DNA of 64,000 nt from Acinetobacter sp. SFB (GTDB lineage: Bacteria; Pseudomonadota; Gammaproteobacteria; Pseudomonadales; Moraxellaceae): positions 1 through 64,000 of the forward strand of contig NZ_LSZH01000001.1 in NCBI RefSeq assembly GCF_001647545.1. Direction: 5' to 3'. Below, piece by piece: positions 10,361-22,423 of the stretch; positions within the stretch are counted from its first letter, which is position 1; each line of letters opens with the position of its first letter. Under the pieces are notes generated by a model. The model had not been told where the DNA came from. It ran no database searches and saw only the letters and a list, made by a program, of their open reading frames with translations. The translations under genes and the position numbers were made by a program.

Positions 10361-10488
10361 ATAAAAAAAGGCAAAATATGCAGGACAAGAGAAAGTAGTT
10401 TTGCTTGCGCCTGCGAACTTGAAGCACCGCTTCTCATCTTGCGGCTGGGCAATGACTACTTTGCTGATCCAGTCTCATATTTTGCCTT
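10361..10488 (-). ncRNA. Candidate structured RNA between minE and the PA4642-like gene
   Basis: A perfect 13-bp closing stem is formed by 10368-10380 and 10476-10488 (AAGGCAAAATATG / CATATTTTGCCTT). Inside it lie AAAGTAGT/ACTACTTT (10392-10399 with 10455-10462), TTGC/GCAA (10401-10404 with 10449-10452), GCC/GGC, and an apical GAAGC-ACC-GCTTC (10421-10433). On the minus strand the closing stem runs into a T-rich tail (10367 downward), so it can end transcription. The whole forms one long interrupted hairpin of 121 nt, starting about 30 nt after minE and ending about 30 nt before the next start codon. It could be a processed or independent small RNA, or a leader of the PA4642-like gene. I found no SRP or 6S hallmark. 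Confidence 0.5.
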
Positions 10489-10520
10489 GATTCAATTTGC
10501 TTGACTAATCAGAATTCAGA

Positions 10521-10793
10521 TTATCGCTCTTCAGGCAAATTGATATTCATTTCTAACATTTCGAGATTTGCTTCAGAACGAACCGACATTTGAATATGCT
10601 GCTCATCCACACCACGAACATAACGATTGACCACCTGCATGATTTCTTTCTTCATTTGGTCAATTTTGTCTTGGCTTAAGCGTTTACTTAGACCTTGCTC
10701 AGAGGCAACAATTACTTTTAAGCGATCTTTAGCAGTTTGTGCGCTTGAAGGTTTATCATCGTTGCTGAATAACTTACTCCAGAATCCTGCCAT
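10521..10793 (-). CDS. minE: Cell division topological specificity factor MinE
   Basis: MinE stimulates the MinD ATPase at the membrane and drives the pole-to-pole oscillation that keeps FtsZ rings at mid-cell. The 90-aa length is typical. The N-terminal MAGFWSKLFS is the membrane-targeting helix, the TAKDRLKVIVASE stretch (near residue 20) is the MinD-contact region, and the C-terminal half is the dimer domain. It starts three bases after the minD stop and is the last gene of minC-minD-minE. Confidence 0.96.
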   Translation of the reverse strand: MAGFWSKLFSNDDKPSSAQTAKDRLKVIVASEQGLSKRLSQDKIDQMKKEIMQVVNRYVRGVDEQHIQMSVRSEANLEMLEMNINLPEER

Positions 10794-10796
10794 TTC

Positions 10797-11618
10797 TTAC
10801 GCTCCAAATAATCGTGCTAACCAACCCTTAGGTTTTACCGAAATGTGACGGTAAGGACGTTCTTCACCCAAAAAGCGTGCTACAAGGTCATCATAAGCCT
10901 GACCTGCTGCATCTTCAGTAAACAGAATCACCGGTTTACCTTCATTTGATGCTTGTAATACGCTTGGACACTCAGGAATCACACCCAGTGTTGGTACGCG
11001 TAAAATGTCTTTAGAAATATCGTCAATCGTTAACATTTCCTGTTTATCCGCACGTTCTGGATTGAATCGTGTAATACACAAATGTTTACGGATACGACCT
11101 TCGTTTTGTTCTACTTTTTTGGTTTTGCTGTCGAGCATTCCAATAATACGGTCAGAGTCACGTACTGAAGAAATTTCAGGATTGGTCACAATGATCGCTT
11201 CATCAGCATGGTACATCGCCATGATTGCACCGCGCTCGATCCCCGCAGGTGAGTCACAAATAATGTAATCAAATTCTTGCGAAAGTTCATCCATTACACG
11301 TGCTACGCCTTCATCTGTCAAGGCATCTTTATCACGGGTCTGTGATGCAGGAAGGATATATAAGTTCTCAATATCTTTATCGCGAATAAGCGCTTGTTGA
11401 AGACGAGCTTCGTTATTTAAAACATTCACAAAATCATAAACAACACGGCGTTCACAACCCATGATTAAATCTAGGTTACGTAATCCCACGTCAAAATCGA
11501 TCACAACAGTTTTGTGACCACGAAGGGCTAAACCTGTTGCAAAAGATGCACTAGTCGTAGTTTTACCTACACCACCTTTGCCTGATGTTACGACAACAAT
11601 TTTCGCCACCGAATCCAC
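10797..11618 (-). CDS. minD: Septum-site determining ATPase MinD
   Basis: MinD is a ParA-type ATPase that binds the membrane in its ATP form and recruits MinC. The deviant Walker A motif GKGGVGKTTTSA lies near residue 13. Also visible are DFDVGLRNLDLIMG (near residue 40), the DSPAGIERGA Walker B region (near residue 120) and the amphipathic C-terminal membrane anchor (KGWLARLFGA). At 273 aa it has normal family length. It is the second gene of the min operon, 58 nt after minC. Confidence 0.97.
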   Translation of the reverse strand: MDSVAKIVVVTSGKGGVGKTTTSASFATGLALRGHKTVVIDFDVGLRNLDLIMGCERRVVYDFVNVLNNEARLQQALIRDKDIENLYILPASQTRDKDALTDEGVARVMDELSQEFDYIICDSPAGIERGAIMAMYHADEAIIVTNPEISSVRDSDRIIGMLDSKTKKVEQNEGRIRKHLCITRFNPERADKQEMLTIDDISKDILRVPTLGVIPECPSVLQASNEGKPVILFTEDAAGQAYDDLVARFLGEERPYRHISVKPKGWLARLFGA

Positions 11619-11676
11619 TCCTGTTATGGTTCAAATCCCCTTTTAGATATGGGGGCTTTTGGTGTTTATTTATACA

Positions 11677-12411
11677 TTAAAATTCGAGAACTTCAAACAT
11701 AAGTTCTTGTTGATCATTCAAGCAAATATGCACAGCTTTTTTGAGGACATGCTGAGGAATGTCATCTGCTACACAATATGTACCTGCAATCGATACCAGT
11801 TCTGCTTCTAGGGAATGACAGAAAATACGTGCTGCACCGTTCCCGCCTACGCCGGCGATGACTCTACCACGCACGCTACCATAAATATGTATATTTCCTG
11901 AAGCAATGACTTCAGACCCACTATTAATGCCGGCATTGAGAATAATATCGCCATGATCTTGTACCAGACATTGACCGGTGCGCAAAATTTCATCGTGATA
12001 AGAAGTCACATGACGAATCACTGGCGCGGGAATGTCTTCCACTACAGTTTCTTTTACCAGATTGGTTTCTGATGCTGTAGAGGTAAGTTTGCTTTCAACC
12101 ACCTGTTCTTTGGTGGGTTTCACTTGCTGCATTGGGCGGTCTGCAGGAATCACCGGGAATTGAATTGAGCGAGCCTGATCTGCCAGTAAACCTTCAGTTA
12201 CCGCCATTGGTTGTACTTCCAGGCTGATCAATAACTGAATTAAGGCAATAAGTTCTTGTTCAACTGAACTTTCAATCACAACTAATGTACCCGGCGGAAA
12301 TGCTTTTTGTAGCATTGGCGCGAGTTGCTGGCGGATTGCATCATGATCATTGGTGTCTAAGCTAATGCGAATCGCATTGACCATTCTGCCTTTTATCCGT
12401 ATATCAGCCAT
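11677..12411 (-). CDS. minC: Septum-site determining protein MinC
   Basis: MinC inhibits FtsZ polymerisation away from mid-cell and is recruited by MinD. The N-terminal FtsZ-acting domain (to about residue 105) is joined by a Pro/Thr/Val-rich linker to the C-terminal beta-helix dimer domain from about residue 135 ([39 protein letters not shown]). The length is 244 aa. The start has a good ribosome-binding site (AAGGAATAATT). It is the first gene of the min operon; upstream is the convergently unrelated 350-aa membrane protein on the same strand. Confidence 0.93.
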   Translation of the reverse strand: MADIRIKGRMVNAIRISLDTNDHDAIRQQLAPMLQKAFPPGTLVVIESSVEQELIALIQLLISLEVQPMAVTEGLLADQARSIQFPVIPADRPMQQVKPTKEQVVESKLTSTASETNLVKETVVEDIPAPVIRHVTSYHDEILRTGQCLVQDHGDIILNAGINSGSEVIASGNIHIYGSVRGRVIAGVGGNGAARIFCHSLEAELVSIAGTYCVADDIPQHVLKKAVHICLNDQQELMFEVLEF

Positions 12412-12532
12412 AATTATTCCTTAATACTTCTGACTCATTCATTTTATGTCGAAGTGATGTTGTAAATAGAGCAAATCCTAGAACAAATTGAATGATTTCT
12501 CTAGCAACGTTTTAAATATTTTTATCTGATGA

Positions 12533-13585
12533 TCATTCTTTAACTTGATCATGTTGTTCCAGCATTTGTTGCCATTGCTTTACTTTAACTTGTTGACGAA
12601 TCGCTTCTAAGCTCTCAAAAACGGCAGACTCAACCAGTCTTTCAACATGGACATTATTTTCAAATTGTATTTGACTGATTCTATTTGAAATTTCTAAATA
12701 AGTCAGATTTTCTTTGTTTTTATTACTTTGAGCAAAAGGCTCAATCAGTCCTTGGGTAATGTTTTCACCCAAACGTTGTCCAATACTTTGAATCTGTTGT
12801 TCGATCCGTCCACCCACAATCGGAATTAGTCGTAATAATTGTGTTAATTCGGGCGTATCTTCAATGGCCTGATTGACAATGCTTCCAACATTTTTTGCAA
12901 TGGTCAATCTTTGCGCTTGTAACTCTTTGCCCAACGATTCTTGTAAAATATCGGCAAGGGCCGTGGCGAACATTTCACGGTGATGGGCAACCAAATCTTC
13001 AATCAGTTTTTTATGCGTGGTACTGGTGGAAAGTTCATGTTTTATGCTGTCTAAAACAGTAATCACAATACGGCTGGTTAGTTCCTCGAGCACCACGTGA
13101 TAATAAAATTTGGCACGTTTATACCAACTGTCAGGAATCACTTTATAGCCATGCTCATGCAGGTTGTAGGCGATTGAGCCGGCACGTAATAAACGCAAAA
13201 AACGCAGTTGTGGAATAATGGAGAGAATTTCATACCAATGAATAAAAGGAAAGAAAAACCAACGCTTATGATGCTGGCCCAGGATGGCAATTCCCCAACG
13301 GATTAGCAGTTCAATCACCAGAAAACTGGTAAACCAACTTTCGGTAATAATCACCCAAGGGCGTAACTCTGTCCGATAAAACTGCAACAGTTCAGGAAGA
13401 TAGATAAAGTTAAATAACCAGCCGCCAAAATCACTCATCAGAAGGGCGTTGGCACTTAAGCAGAACAAATTAATGATGATCAAAAGCATCATAAAAATGT
13501 CATAGCACAGTGCAACTTTCCAGCCCCAAGAGTCTTTTTTCACGAAATGAAAGGTTGGCTTGGCTATTTTCTCGTCTTGATTCAT
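12533..13585 (-). CDS. Membrane protein with voltage-sensor-like segments and no visible pore
   Basis: The first half of this 350-aa protein has three clear hydrophobic segments (near residues 25-48, 100-125 and 135-160). The last is followed by an arginine-spaced helix, LRFLRLLRAGS, like S3-S4 of ion-channel voltage sensors. No pore loop or S5-S6 pair follows. The remaining 190 residues are hydrophilic and probably helical, with repeated Gln/Glu/Leu stretches. A good AAGGAAG site precedes the start. It lies 19 nt after the acyltransferase stop codon, so the two may be co-transcribed. Similar proteins carry loose labels such as 'ion transporter'; the function is unknown. Confidence 0.55.
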   Translation of the reverse strand: MNQDEKIAKPTFHFVKKDSWGWKVALCYDIFMMLLIIINLFCLSANALLMSDFGGWLFNFIYLPELLQFYRTELRPWVIITESWFTSFLVIELLIRWGIAILGQHHKRWFFFPFIHWYEILSIIPQLRFLRLLRAGSIAYNLHEHGYKVIPDSWYKRAKFYYHVVLEELTSRIVITVLDSIKHELSTSTTHKKLIEDLVAHHREMFATALADILQESLGKELQAQRLTIAKNVGSIVNQAIEDTPELTQLLRLIPIVGGRIEQQIQSIGQRLGENITQGLIEPFAQSNKNKENLTYLEISNRISQIQFENNVHVERLVESAVFESLEAIRQQVKVKQWQQMLEQHDQVKE

Positions 13586-13604
13586 TTTCTTCCTTAAATA
13601 TTAT

Positions 13605-14528
13605 TTATGCCTTTGCAGCCAAGTCTTGCTTCATGCGTTCAATTAGTTGATCTTTTTCAGTCCATAACTCATCGACCCATTGCTGAAAGTGTTCACGATA
13701 TTCAGCATCATCTTCATAGTTGCCGCTTAAAACCCAGCTTGGAATATCAATTTTACGCAAATTGACTGCAATACGATTAACATCCCCCAACCAAAAATCA
13801 CCGTAGCCTGGTGGGCCATCAGGATAAACAATGGTCATATCTACCAGAGCATCAATTTTGTCACCTAAAATATTTAGGGCCAAAGCTAAGCCACCCGCTT
13901 TAGGTTTGAGGAGATGTTTATAGGGAGATTGCTGTGCATCATGTTTCTCGGGGTTAAAACGTGTACCTTCTAAATAGTTCAATAAGGTAAAAGGTTGACT
14001 CAGCAATTGTTCACACGCTTTACGTGATTCTTCTATATCACGTTTTTTAAGCTCCGGATTTCTAGAAATTTGTTCCTTGCTATGACGTTTCATCATGGGG
14101 AAACCCAAGATTTTAAAGGCTTGTCCAACGAAGGGAATAAAGATCAGTTCCCACTTGGTAAAGAAACGGGTCAGCGGCATACGGGTTAAACCAAAATACT
14201 GATTTACAGTGGTATCAACCCAACTTTGATGATTACAGGTCATCAGGTAACGGCCCTTCATGCTCAGATCTAAATCGTCATCAATACTGATGTCCCATTT
14301 TAAATGCGGTAACACATGATCAATCAACCAATTGTTGACCCCGAGCCAACTGTTGGTAATCTGAATATTGGTTTCATCCACTTTACGTGATTTTTTAACC
14401 AGTTTAGTCAATCCTAAGGCAAGCACAGGGGGGCCATGAAAAAACGTACTTCCGGTAATCACTGAGCCGACAGTTAATCCACGAGATAATTTTTTTAATA
14501 TAGATTGCTTCTTGATTTGCGATGACAT
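13605..14528 (-). CDS. PlsC-type acyltransferase (YihG-like)
   Basis: This 307-aa protein belongs to the PlsC/LPLAT acyltransferase family, which acylates lysophospholipids with acyl-CoA or acyl-ACP. The catalytic NHxxxxD block is NHQSWVDT near residue 96, the acceptor motif YLEGTRF lies near residue 187, and the PxxxPKAGG-type block (LLKPKAGGL) follows it. A hydrophobic N-terminus suggests inner-membrane attachment. It resembles YihG-type proteins more than PlsC itself. It precedes the voltage-sensor-like gene with a 19-nt gap. Confidence 0.8.
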   Translation of the reverse strand: MSSQIKKQSILKKLSRGLTVGSVITGSTFFHGPPVLALGLTKLVKKSRKVDETNIQITNSWLGVNNWLIDHVLPHLKWDISIDDDLDLSMKGRYLMTCNHQSWVDTTVNQYFGLTRMPLTRFFTKWELIFIPFVGQAFKILGFPMMKRHSKEQISRNPELKKRDIEESRKACEQLLSQPFTLLNYLEGTRFNPEKHDAQQSPYKHLLKPKAGGLALALNILGDKIDALVDMTIVYPDGPPGYGDFWLGDVNRIAVNLRKIDIPSWVLSGNYEDDAEYREHFQQWVDELWTEKDQLIERMKQDLAAKA

Positions 14529-14774
14529 AGAAGAACGGTCCTAAAGATGAAGTCGTCTAATTTCTTTTCACCATTTAATATAAGTGTAGAATTTGAAATA
14601 AAAAAGTCTATTCATGCAACTATGTAGGAATTATGACCAAGATATCGTGATCGGCAGTATAAAATATTACAAAATGTAACTGAGGCATTTATTATTTACA
14701 AAAAATCAATGGTATGCCCAATTCTTTTAATCCATTATTCCACCATACGATAAAACACAAGAAGGAGGCATGCA

Positions 14775-15425
14775 ATGCGTGCACTAGCAATTTCAGCAGT
14801 AGTAGGGGCAATGGTATTATCAGGTTGTTCAACAACGGGTAATAACTTAGGCGGCGTAGAATACGACAAAACAGCAATTGGCGCACTTGTAGGTGCTGCT
14901 GCTGGTTATGGTATTTCTAAAGGTAGTGCAAATTCGAGTGCACAAAACAACCGTGCAGCAGCAATTGGTGCTGTGTTAGGTGGTGCTACTGGTGTTTATC
15001 TTGATAATAAAGAGAAAAAACTTCGTCAACAAATGGCGGGTACTGGTGTAGACGTAAACCGTAATCCAGATGGTTCTGTTGGTCTAGTTATGCCGGGTAG
15101 CATTACTTTTGATACCAACAAATCAAATATCAAACCAAACTTCTATACGACTTTGAATAAAGTTGCACAAACTTTAACTGAAGATAACAAGAGCGGTATT
15201 TTGGTAACGGGTTATACCGACAGTACAGGTAATGACTCAATCAATATTCCATTGTCTCAAGCACGTGCGCAATCAGTAGCTAGCTACCTTGCTTCTCAAG
15301 GTGTTTCTACTTCACGTATCAATGCACAAGGTCAAGGTTCTGCGAATCCAATTGCAAGCAACTCAACTGCAGCAGGTCGTGAACAAAACCGTCGTGTAGA
15401 AATTAGCATCTACGCTATTCAATAA
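14775..15425 (+). CDS. OmpA-family lipoprotein with glycine zipper (YiaD-like)
   Basis: This 216-aa outer-membrane lipoprotein has a signal peptide ending in the lipobox LSGC (Cys near residue 18). A glycine-zipper stretch follows near residues 35-80 (IGALVGAAAGYGISKGS, AAIGAVLGGATGVYLD). From residue 105 there is an OmpA-like peptidoglycan-binding domain with ITFDTNKSNI, VTGYTDSTGNDSIN and LSQARAQSVASYLASQG. It probably ties the outer membrane to peptidoglycan. A very strong AAGGAGG site precedes the ATG and codon bias is high, both signs of strong expression. Confidence 0.88.
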   Translation: MRALAISAVVGAMVLSGCSTTGNNLGGVEYDKTAIGALVGAAAGYGISKGSANSSAQNNRAAAIGAVLGGATGVYLDNKEKKLRQQMAGTGVDVNRNPDGSVGLVMPGSITFDTNKSNIKPNFYTTLNKVAQTLTEDNKSGILVTGYTDSTGNDSINIPLSQARAQSVASYLASQGVSTSRINAQGQGSANPIASNSTAAGREQNRRVEISIYAIQ

Positions 15426-15441
15426 GTTTTATTGAATATAT

Positions 15442-15468
15442 AAAACCACCTTCGGGTGGTTTTTTTAT
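15442..15468 (+). terminator. Terminator of the OmpA-family lipoprotein gene
   Basis: AAAACCACC and GGTGGTTTT pair around a TTCG tetraloop, followed by T residues. Confidence 0.95.
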
Positions 15469-15515
15469 GAATGTCAAATCTGTATTTTAGGTTATGCAAG
15501 CTTGGCTTTGACGAC

Positions 15516-15521
15516 TATAAT
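15516..15521 (+). promoter_or_regulatory. Candidate -10 box for rep
   Basis: A consensus TATAAT lies about 30 nt before the rep ATG, with a GAGGAA ribosome-binding site between. The -35 region is weak. Confidence 0.4.
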
Positions 15522-15549
15522 CTAGCTCGAATCAAAACGAGGAAATACT

Positions 15550-17589
15550 ATGTCGTCGGCAAGTCAACTCAATGACAAGCAACTTGAAGCCATGAAATAT
15601 ACTCAAGGACCCTTGTTAGTACTTGCAGGGGCAGGTTCAGGCAAAACATCCGTTATTACGCGAAAAGTCGCACATTTGGTGCAGAATTGCGGTATTCCTG
15701 CACATCGCATTACGGCTATGACCTTTACCAATAAAGCCGCACGTGAAATGAAAGAGCGTGTCGGAAAATTATTATCTCGTGAAGAGGCCAAAGGCCTTTC
15801 TGTTTCGACCTTCCATACTTTTGGTTTGAATTTACTTCGTTTAGAAATTAAACATACGCCATTAAAAAATAATTTTTCAATTTTAGATGCAGATGACTGT
15901 AAACGTATTCTGATGGATTTAATGCATCGTGATAATTTGTCCGGAGCAGAGAGTAAAGAGCTTATTGCCAAAGCAATGAGAATGATTTCGGAGTGGAAAA
16001 ATGACCTGATTCCGCCCGAGCAAGCACATACTACCTGCGAGACAGCAGAAGACGTGCAATTTGCGCATTTGTATCAACTGTATGAGCGCAACTTGCGTGC
16101 CTATAATGCAGTGGATTTCGATGACTTGATCGTGATGCCGACCCGTTTATTGCAAGAAAATGCCGAAGTCCGGGATAAATGGCAAAACCGTGTTCGTTAT
16201 CTGTTGGTCGATGAATATCAGGATACCAATACTGCGCAGTATATTTTGGTGAAATTGCTGGTCGGGGTGATGGGACAATTCACCGCTGTAGGGGACGATG
16301 ACCAGTCGATCTATGCATGGCGTGGTGCAAAACCAGAAAACATGGCCTTATTGAAAGAAGATTTTCCGAATTTAAAAGTGATTAAACTCGAGCAAAATTA
16401 TCGTTCGACCAGTCGTATTTTGAAAGCAGCCAATACGGTTATTGGTAACAATCCACATATTTTTGATAAAAAGCTTTGGTCAGATAAAGGTCATGGCGAT
16501 GTGATTCGTGTCATTACTTGCCGTAATGATGATGATGAAGCAGAACGCGTAGTCAAAGACGTCATCACGCATAAACTGATGAACGGTAAAAACTGGAAAG
16601 ATTATGCGATTTTATATCGCGGTAATTTCCAGGCACGGGTTTTAGAAACCCAGCTACGCCAAATGCAAATTCCGTATAAATTGTCGGGTGGTCAGTCGTT
16701 CTTTGGACGTGCTGAAATCAAAGACATCATGAGTTATTTGCGTATTATCATTAATCCGGAAGATGACAGTGCATTCTTGCGGATTATTAATACGCCTAAA
16801 CGTGCAATTGGTCCGGTGACTTTAGAGAAATTGGGCCTGTTCGCGCAAGAAAATCATTTGTCGTTACTCACCGCGGCCGCTGATCAGCGTTTGACGATGG
16901 TGATGCCGAGAAAAGCCACTACTCAATTAGCAGAATTTGCCGATTTTATTGGTAACTTTACCCGTAACTTGCTTGAAGATGACGAGCCTGTGCCGATCAT
17001 TCGTCAGATGATGCTTGAAGCCGGGTACATCGATTACATCAAAGAGCAGGCGGCAACACCTGCACAAGAAAAAACCAAGATCGATAACATTGAAATCTTG
17101 TACAGCAGCATTCAAAGCCTAATTAATCGTGCGGAAGATGTCGATGAGAAAAACATTGAAAGCGTGATTCGTAAAATGGTGTTGCTGGATATGCTGGAGC
17201 AGCAGAAGGAAGAGGAAGATATCGACAAGGTCAATTTACTGACTTTGCATGCCTCAAAAGGTCTTGAATTTCCTTATGTTTATCTGATTGGCTTAGAAGA
17301 AGAGTTATTGCCGCATAAAAACTCGATTGCTTCAGAAACCGTTGAGGAAGAACGCCGTTTGATGTACGTGGGGATTACTCGAGCACGTCAAGGCTTAACC
17401 ATTACGCTTGCTGAACAGCGTAAAAATGGCGGCCAAATGAAGCAAATGACCCCAAGCCGTTTCCTCGATGAATTGCCTCAAGATGATTTGGACTGGCTGG
17501 GTCGCAAGAAAAAATTGGCAGGCAATATTGATCCAAAATTGCAAGCACAGCATTATCTCGAAAATTTACGTGCGCTGATTAAGCGTTAA
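15550..17589 (+). CDS. rep: ATP-dependent DNA helicase Rep
   Basis: Rep is a 3'-5' superfamily 1 helicase that clears proteins ahead of replication forks. Walker A AGAGSGKT lies near residue 27, motif Ia FTNKAAREM near 60, Walker [11 protein letters not shown] near 222, [13 protein letters not shown] near 250, the LEQNYRST motif near 285, and the C-terminal [15 protein letters not shown] and [10 protein letters not shown] motifs near 565-615. The 679-aa length matches Rep rather than UvrD or PcrA, which are longer. Upstream is the OmpA-type lipoprotein gene; dut follows after 35 nt and may be co-transcribed. Confidence 0.93.
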   Translation: MSSASQLNDKQLEAMKYTQGPLLVLAGAGSGKTSVITRKVAHLVQNCGIPAHRITAMTFTNKAAREMKERVGKLLSREEAKGLSVSTFHTFGLNLLRLEIKHTPLKNNFSILDADDCKRILMDLMHRDNLSGAESKELIAKAMRMISEWKNDLIPPEQAHTTCETAEDVQFAHLYQLYERNLRAYNAVDFDDLIVMPTRLLQENAEVRDKWQNRVRYLLVDEYQDTNTAQYILVKLLVGVMGQFTAVGDDDQSIYAWRGAKPENMALLKEDFPNLKVIKLEQNYRSTSRILKAANTVIGNNPHIFDKKLWSDKGHGDVIRVITCRNDDDEAERVVKDVITHKLMNGKNWKDYAILYRGNFQARVLETQLRQMQIPYKLSGGQSFFGRAEIKDIMSYLRIIINPEDDSAFLRIINTPKRAIGPVTLEKLGLFAQENHLSLLTAAADQRLTMVMPRKATTQLAEFADFIGNFTRNLLEDDEPVPIIRQMMLEAGYIDYIKEQAATPAQEKTKIDNIEILYSSIQSLINRAEDVDEKNIESVIRKMVLLDMLEQQKEEEDIDKVNLLTLHASKGLEFPYVYLIGLEEELLPHKNSIASETVEEERRLMYVGITRARQGLTITLAEQRKNGGQMKQMTPSRFLDELPQDDLDWLGRKKKLAGNIDPKLQAQHYLENLRALIKR

Positions 17590-17624
17590 TACCCTATTTA
17601 AACCATGCGATTAGGAAAGAACAG

Positions 17625-18077
17625 ATGAAAGTTCAAGTGAAAGTACTCGATACACGTTTAGGCAGCCAGTGGCCTATGCCCACCTATGCGACTTCGGGTT
17701 CAGCAGGTTTAGACTTACGTGCTTGTGTAGACGAAGCGACTGTCATTGAGCCCGGTCAAACGGTATTGGTTAAAACAGGTTTGGCCATTTATATTGAAGA
17801 TACCAACTTCGCAGGTTTGATTTTACCGCGTTCTGGCTTGGGTCATAAACACGGAATTGTTCTAGGCAACCTTGTAGGTTTAATCGATTCAGATTACCAA
17901 GGTGAGTTGATGGTATCGGTTTGGAACCGTAGCCAAACCGCATTTACTTTAGAGCCCGGTGAACGTTTAGCGCAATATATACTCGTTCCTGTGGTGCATG
18001 CGGAATTTGAACAAGTGGAAGAATTTGTAGCAACAGAACGTGGTGCAGGCGGTTTCGGCCATACCGGTAAAGGCTAA
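17625..18077 (+). CDS. dut: Deoxyuridine 5'-triphosphate nucleotidohydrolase
   Basis: Dut hydrolyses dUTP to dUMP and PPi, keeping uracil out of DNA and feeding dTMP synthesis. Trimeric dUTPase motifs are in order: GSAGLDLRA (near residue 26), [11 protein letters not shown] (near 71), [11 protein letters not shown] (near 88), [10 protein letters not shown] (near 112) and the C-terminal [12 protein letters not shown] that closes the active site. At 150 aa it has standard length. It lies 35 nt after rep. A hairpin with a T-tract follows. Confidence 0.97.
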   Translation: MKVQVKVLDTRLGSQWPMPTYATSGSAGLDLRACVDEATVIEPGQTVLVKTGLAIYIEDTNFAGLILPRSGLGHKHGIVLGNLVGLIDSDYQGELMVSVWNRSQTAFTLEPGERLAQYILVPVVHAEFEQVEEFVATERGAGGFGHTGKG

Positions 18078-18103
18078 ACTGTAAATTTAGTTTAAAAAAT
18101 TTA

Positions 18104-18148
18104 GAACCTGATAAATGAACAATAACATTAGTTTTTTTATCAGGTTTT
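18104..18148 (+). terminator. Probable terminator of rep-dut
   Basis: AACCTGATAAA and TTTATCAGGTT form an 11-bp stem around a loop of about 20 nt, followed by TTT. Confidence 0.6.
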
Positions 18149-18525
18149 ATTCTTTATTTCACTGTCTATTTCATAAAATAATTCCTAAACAAGGATTTAC
18201 AATATTGGAATTAGAATGATTGCTTTTAATGCCTTTTCATCTTTGGATGATTTTTGTTTTTATTTTGTAGATTATTTATTTTTAAATAAAAAATTGCTTG
18301 CTAAATATAGTTATAAAATGGAATAAATGATCTGTTTTTCAATTGTGTATCCTCTCTCTTAAAAATATTTGTAAGACCTTTTTACCATTGATAAAATATG
18401 AAATGCTTTTAAAATGCTAATCTTCTTCTTTAAGTAAGATGATGCACGGCTTATGAAATCTAGCCTAATCCAGCATTCCATAAGATTTTCACTTTATGGA
18501 CTACTTTTAAGTAGAAGAACTCATC
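18149..18525. other. Non-coding AT-rich stretch before the phosphohexomutase gene
   Basis: This stretch is very AT-rich, with no open frame supported by a ribosome-binding site. It presumably carries the promoter of the downstream gene. A weak CCATAA/TTATGG repeat lies near 18478-18499. I see nothing else. Confidence 0.4.
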
Positions 18526-20860
<2,335 letters not shown>

Positions 20861-20871
20861 ATAAGCCATTT

Positions 20872-20900
20872 AAAAAAGCCTCCTATGTGAGGCTTTTTTA
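20872..20900 (+). terminator. Terminator of algC-argB
   Basis: AAAAAGCCTC and GAGGCTTTTT pair around a 6-nt loop, followed by T residues. Confidence 0.92.
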
Positions 20901-21067
20901 TTGCCTTATGTGGCTATCTTAATTAAATAATTAATAAAATTAACGTTTTAAACATTATTCTTGAGCTAATACATAAAAGAGTGATGAGTATTGTAAATTG
21001 AGATTTGCAACGCCTAGTCCAGTCATGCAAAATAGAAAAATCCTGTATTTGCTGTTTGATCAAAACT

Positions 21068-21916
21068 ATGTGCCAGTTGCTCGGAATGAATTGTGCTACG
21101 CCAACGGATGTAACTTTCTCATTTCGTGGTTTTTCTCAACGCGCGGGCATTACATCCGACCATTGTGACGGTTTTGGTATTGCCTTTTTTGAAGATAAAG
21201 CCTGCCGACTTTTTGTCGATAATCAATCGGCAGTTGAATCTCCGATTGCTGAACTGGTGCGTAATTATCCAATCAAGTCACGCAATGTAATTGCCCATAT
21301 TCGTAAAGCGACGCAAGGTAAAATTAATCTGGAAAACTCTCATCCCTTTAGTCGTGAACTGTGGGGGCGGCAGTGGATTTTTGCCCATAATGGCGATTTA
21401 CATAATTTTAATCCCATTTTATCCGGTCGTTTTACCCCCGTGGGAAATACCGATAGTGAACGCGCTTTTTGTTTTTTACTGGATCAGTTGGTGCATAAGT
21501 TTGGTTATCATGAACCGAAGTTGAATCAAATTTTTGATCTGTTGGCGGAAGTCTGTCCAAAAATAGCCGAACATGGAACATTCAATTTTTGTCTGTCAAA
21601 TGGGCAGGCTTTATTTACTTATGCCATTACCAAATTGCATTGGCTGGTAAGAGAATATCCATTTAAACCGGCTCAATTGATTGACCTTGATGTGGAAGTT
21701 GATTTCAGTCAGGTGACAACACCTGAAGATCGCGTCGCCGTGATTACCACAGAGCCTTTAACGCAAAATGAACTGTGGACTGCTTTTGAACCTGGAGAGA
21801 TGATTTTATTTCAAGAAGGGCGTCCTATTAGAAAACAACAGACTTATATAGAACGGCTCGAACGTGAAAAATTAAACCCGGAATTAAAAAGAATCACCAG
21901 AGCAGACCAATATTAA
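21068..21916 (+). CDS. Class II glutamine amidotransferase (YafJ-like)
   Basis: This 282-aa cytoplasmic protein is of the Ntn-hydrolase glutaminase type. I chose ATG 21068 because it puts Cys at position 2 (MCQLLGMNCATPTDV), the catalytic nucleophile after Met removal; a longer reading from TTG 21005 would bury it. Other family signs are SDHCDGFGIAFFE (near residue 38), VIAHIRKATQGKI (near 80), FAHNGDLHNF (near 109) and TDSERAFCFLL (near 133). The physiological acceptor of YafJ-like enzymes is not established. It stands alone, with a weak terminator behind. Confidence 0.82.
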   Translation: MCQLLGMNCATPTDVTFSFRGFSQRAGITSDHCDGFGIAFFEDKACRLFVDNQSAVESPIAELVRNYPIKSRNVIAHIRKATQGKINLENSHPFSRELWGRQWIFAHNGDLHNFNPILSGRFTPVGNTDSERAFCFLLDQLVHKFGYHEPKLNQIFDLLAEVCPKIAEHGTFNFCLSNGQALFTYAITKLHWLVREYPFKPAQLIDLDVEVDFSQVTTPEDRVAVITTEPLTQNELWTAFEPGEMILFQEGRPIRKQQTYIERLEREKLNPELKRITRADQY

Positions 21917-21938
21917 TCAATAAAAATTTAATATATGT

Positions 21939-21982
21939 AAATCTATAAAGTTATTCGAGTAAATAGTTTTATAGATTTTTTT
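21939..21982 (+). terminator. Probable terminator of the amidotransferase gene
   Basis: AAATCTATAAA and TTTATAGATTT pair across an 18-nt loop, followed by a T-run. Confidence 0.6.
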
Positions 21983-22423
21983 ATGAGTAGAATATTTTTT
22001 AAAATTAATTCTCTCGGTGAAAATGGAGTTAAATAATTTATTTTAGATCATGTTTTTATCATTCTATAATCTTAATTATTTTTTCTTAATTATCAAAAAA
22101 TGTGTTGATTCTTCTGATTTATCTTATCTCCATCCATATTATTTTTTTAGCTCTAAATTCAACTTAAGTATTTTATTTTTTTAAATAATTTATAAGAACT
22201 AAAGTTTTTTGATTCTTATTAATCAGATTGATGGATTATATTGGTTAAAAAATACTTTACTCTTTTGATTGGGATTAATTTTAAAAACAATAGATATCAT
22301 GTGCTTAAGTAAAAAGTAAAGTTTTCTCATTAAAACCAACTGTTTTGGTTGATTTTTATTTGTTTAAAATCAATATATTATGAATTTATGTGATGAGTCG
22401 TATATATTTTATAGGTGGTCGTA
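21983..22423. other. AT-rich non-coding stretch before the hemerythrin gene
   Basis: No supported open frame is present. A small AACCAA/TTGGTT hairpin with a T-rich tail lies near 22335-22352. The rest is featureless AT-rich DNA that must hold the promoter of the hemerythrin gene. Confidence 0.4.

Noticed and set aside
10368..10488. Identity of the structured element as SRP (4.5S) or 6S RNA
   Set aside because: The length would fit SRP RNA, but the conserved GGAAGGAAGC-type tip is absent. For 6S RNA it is too short and I see no large central bubble.
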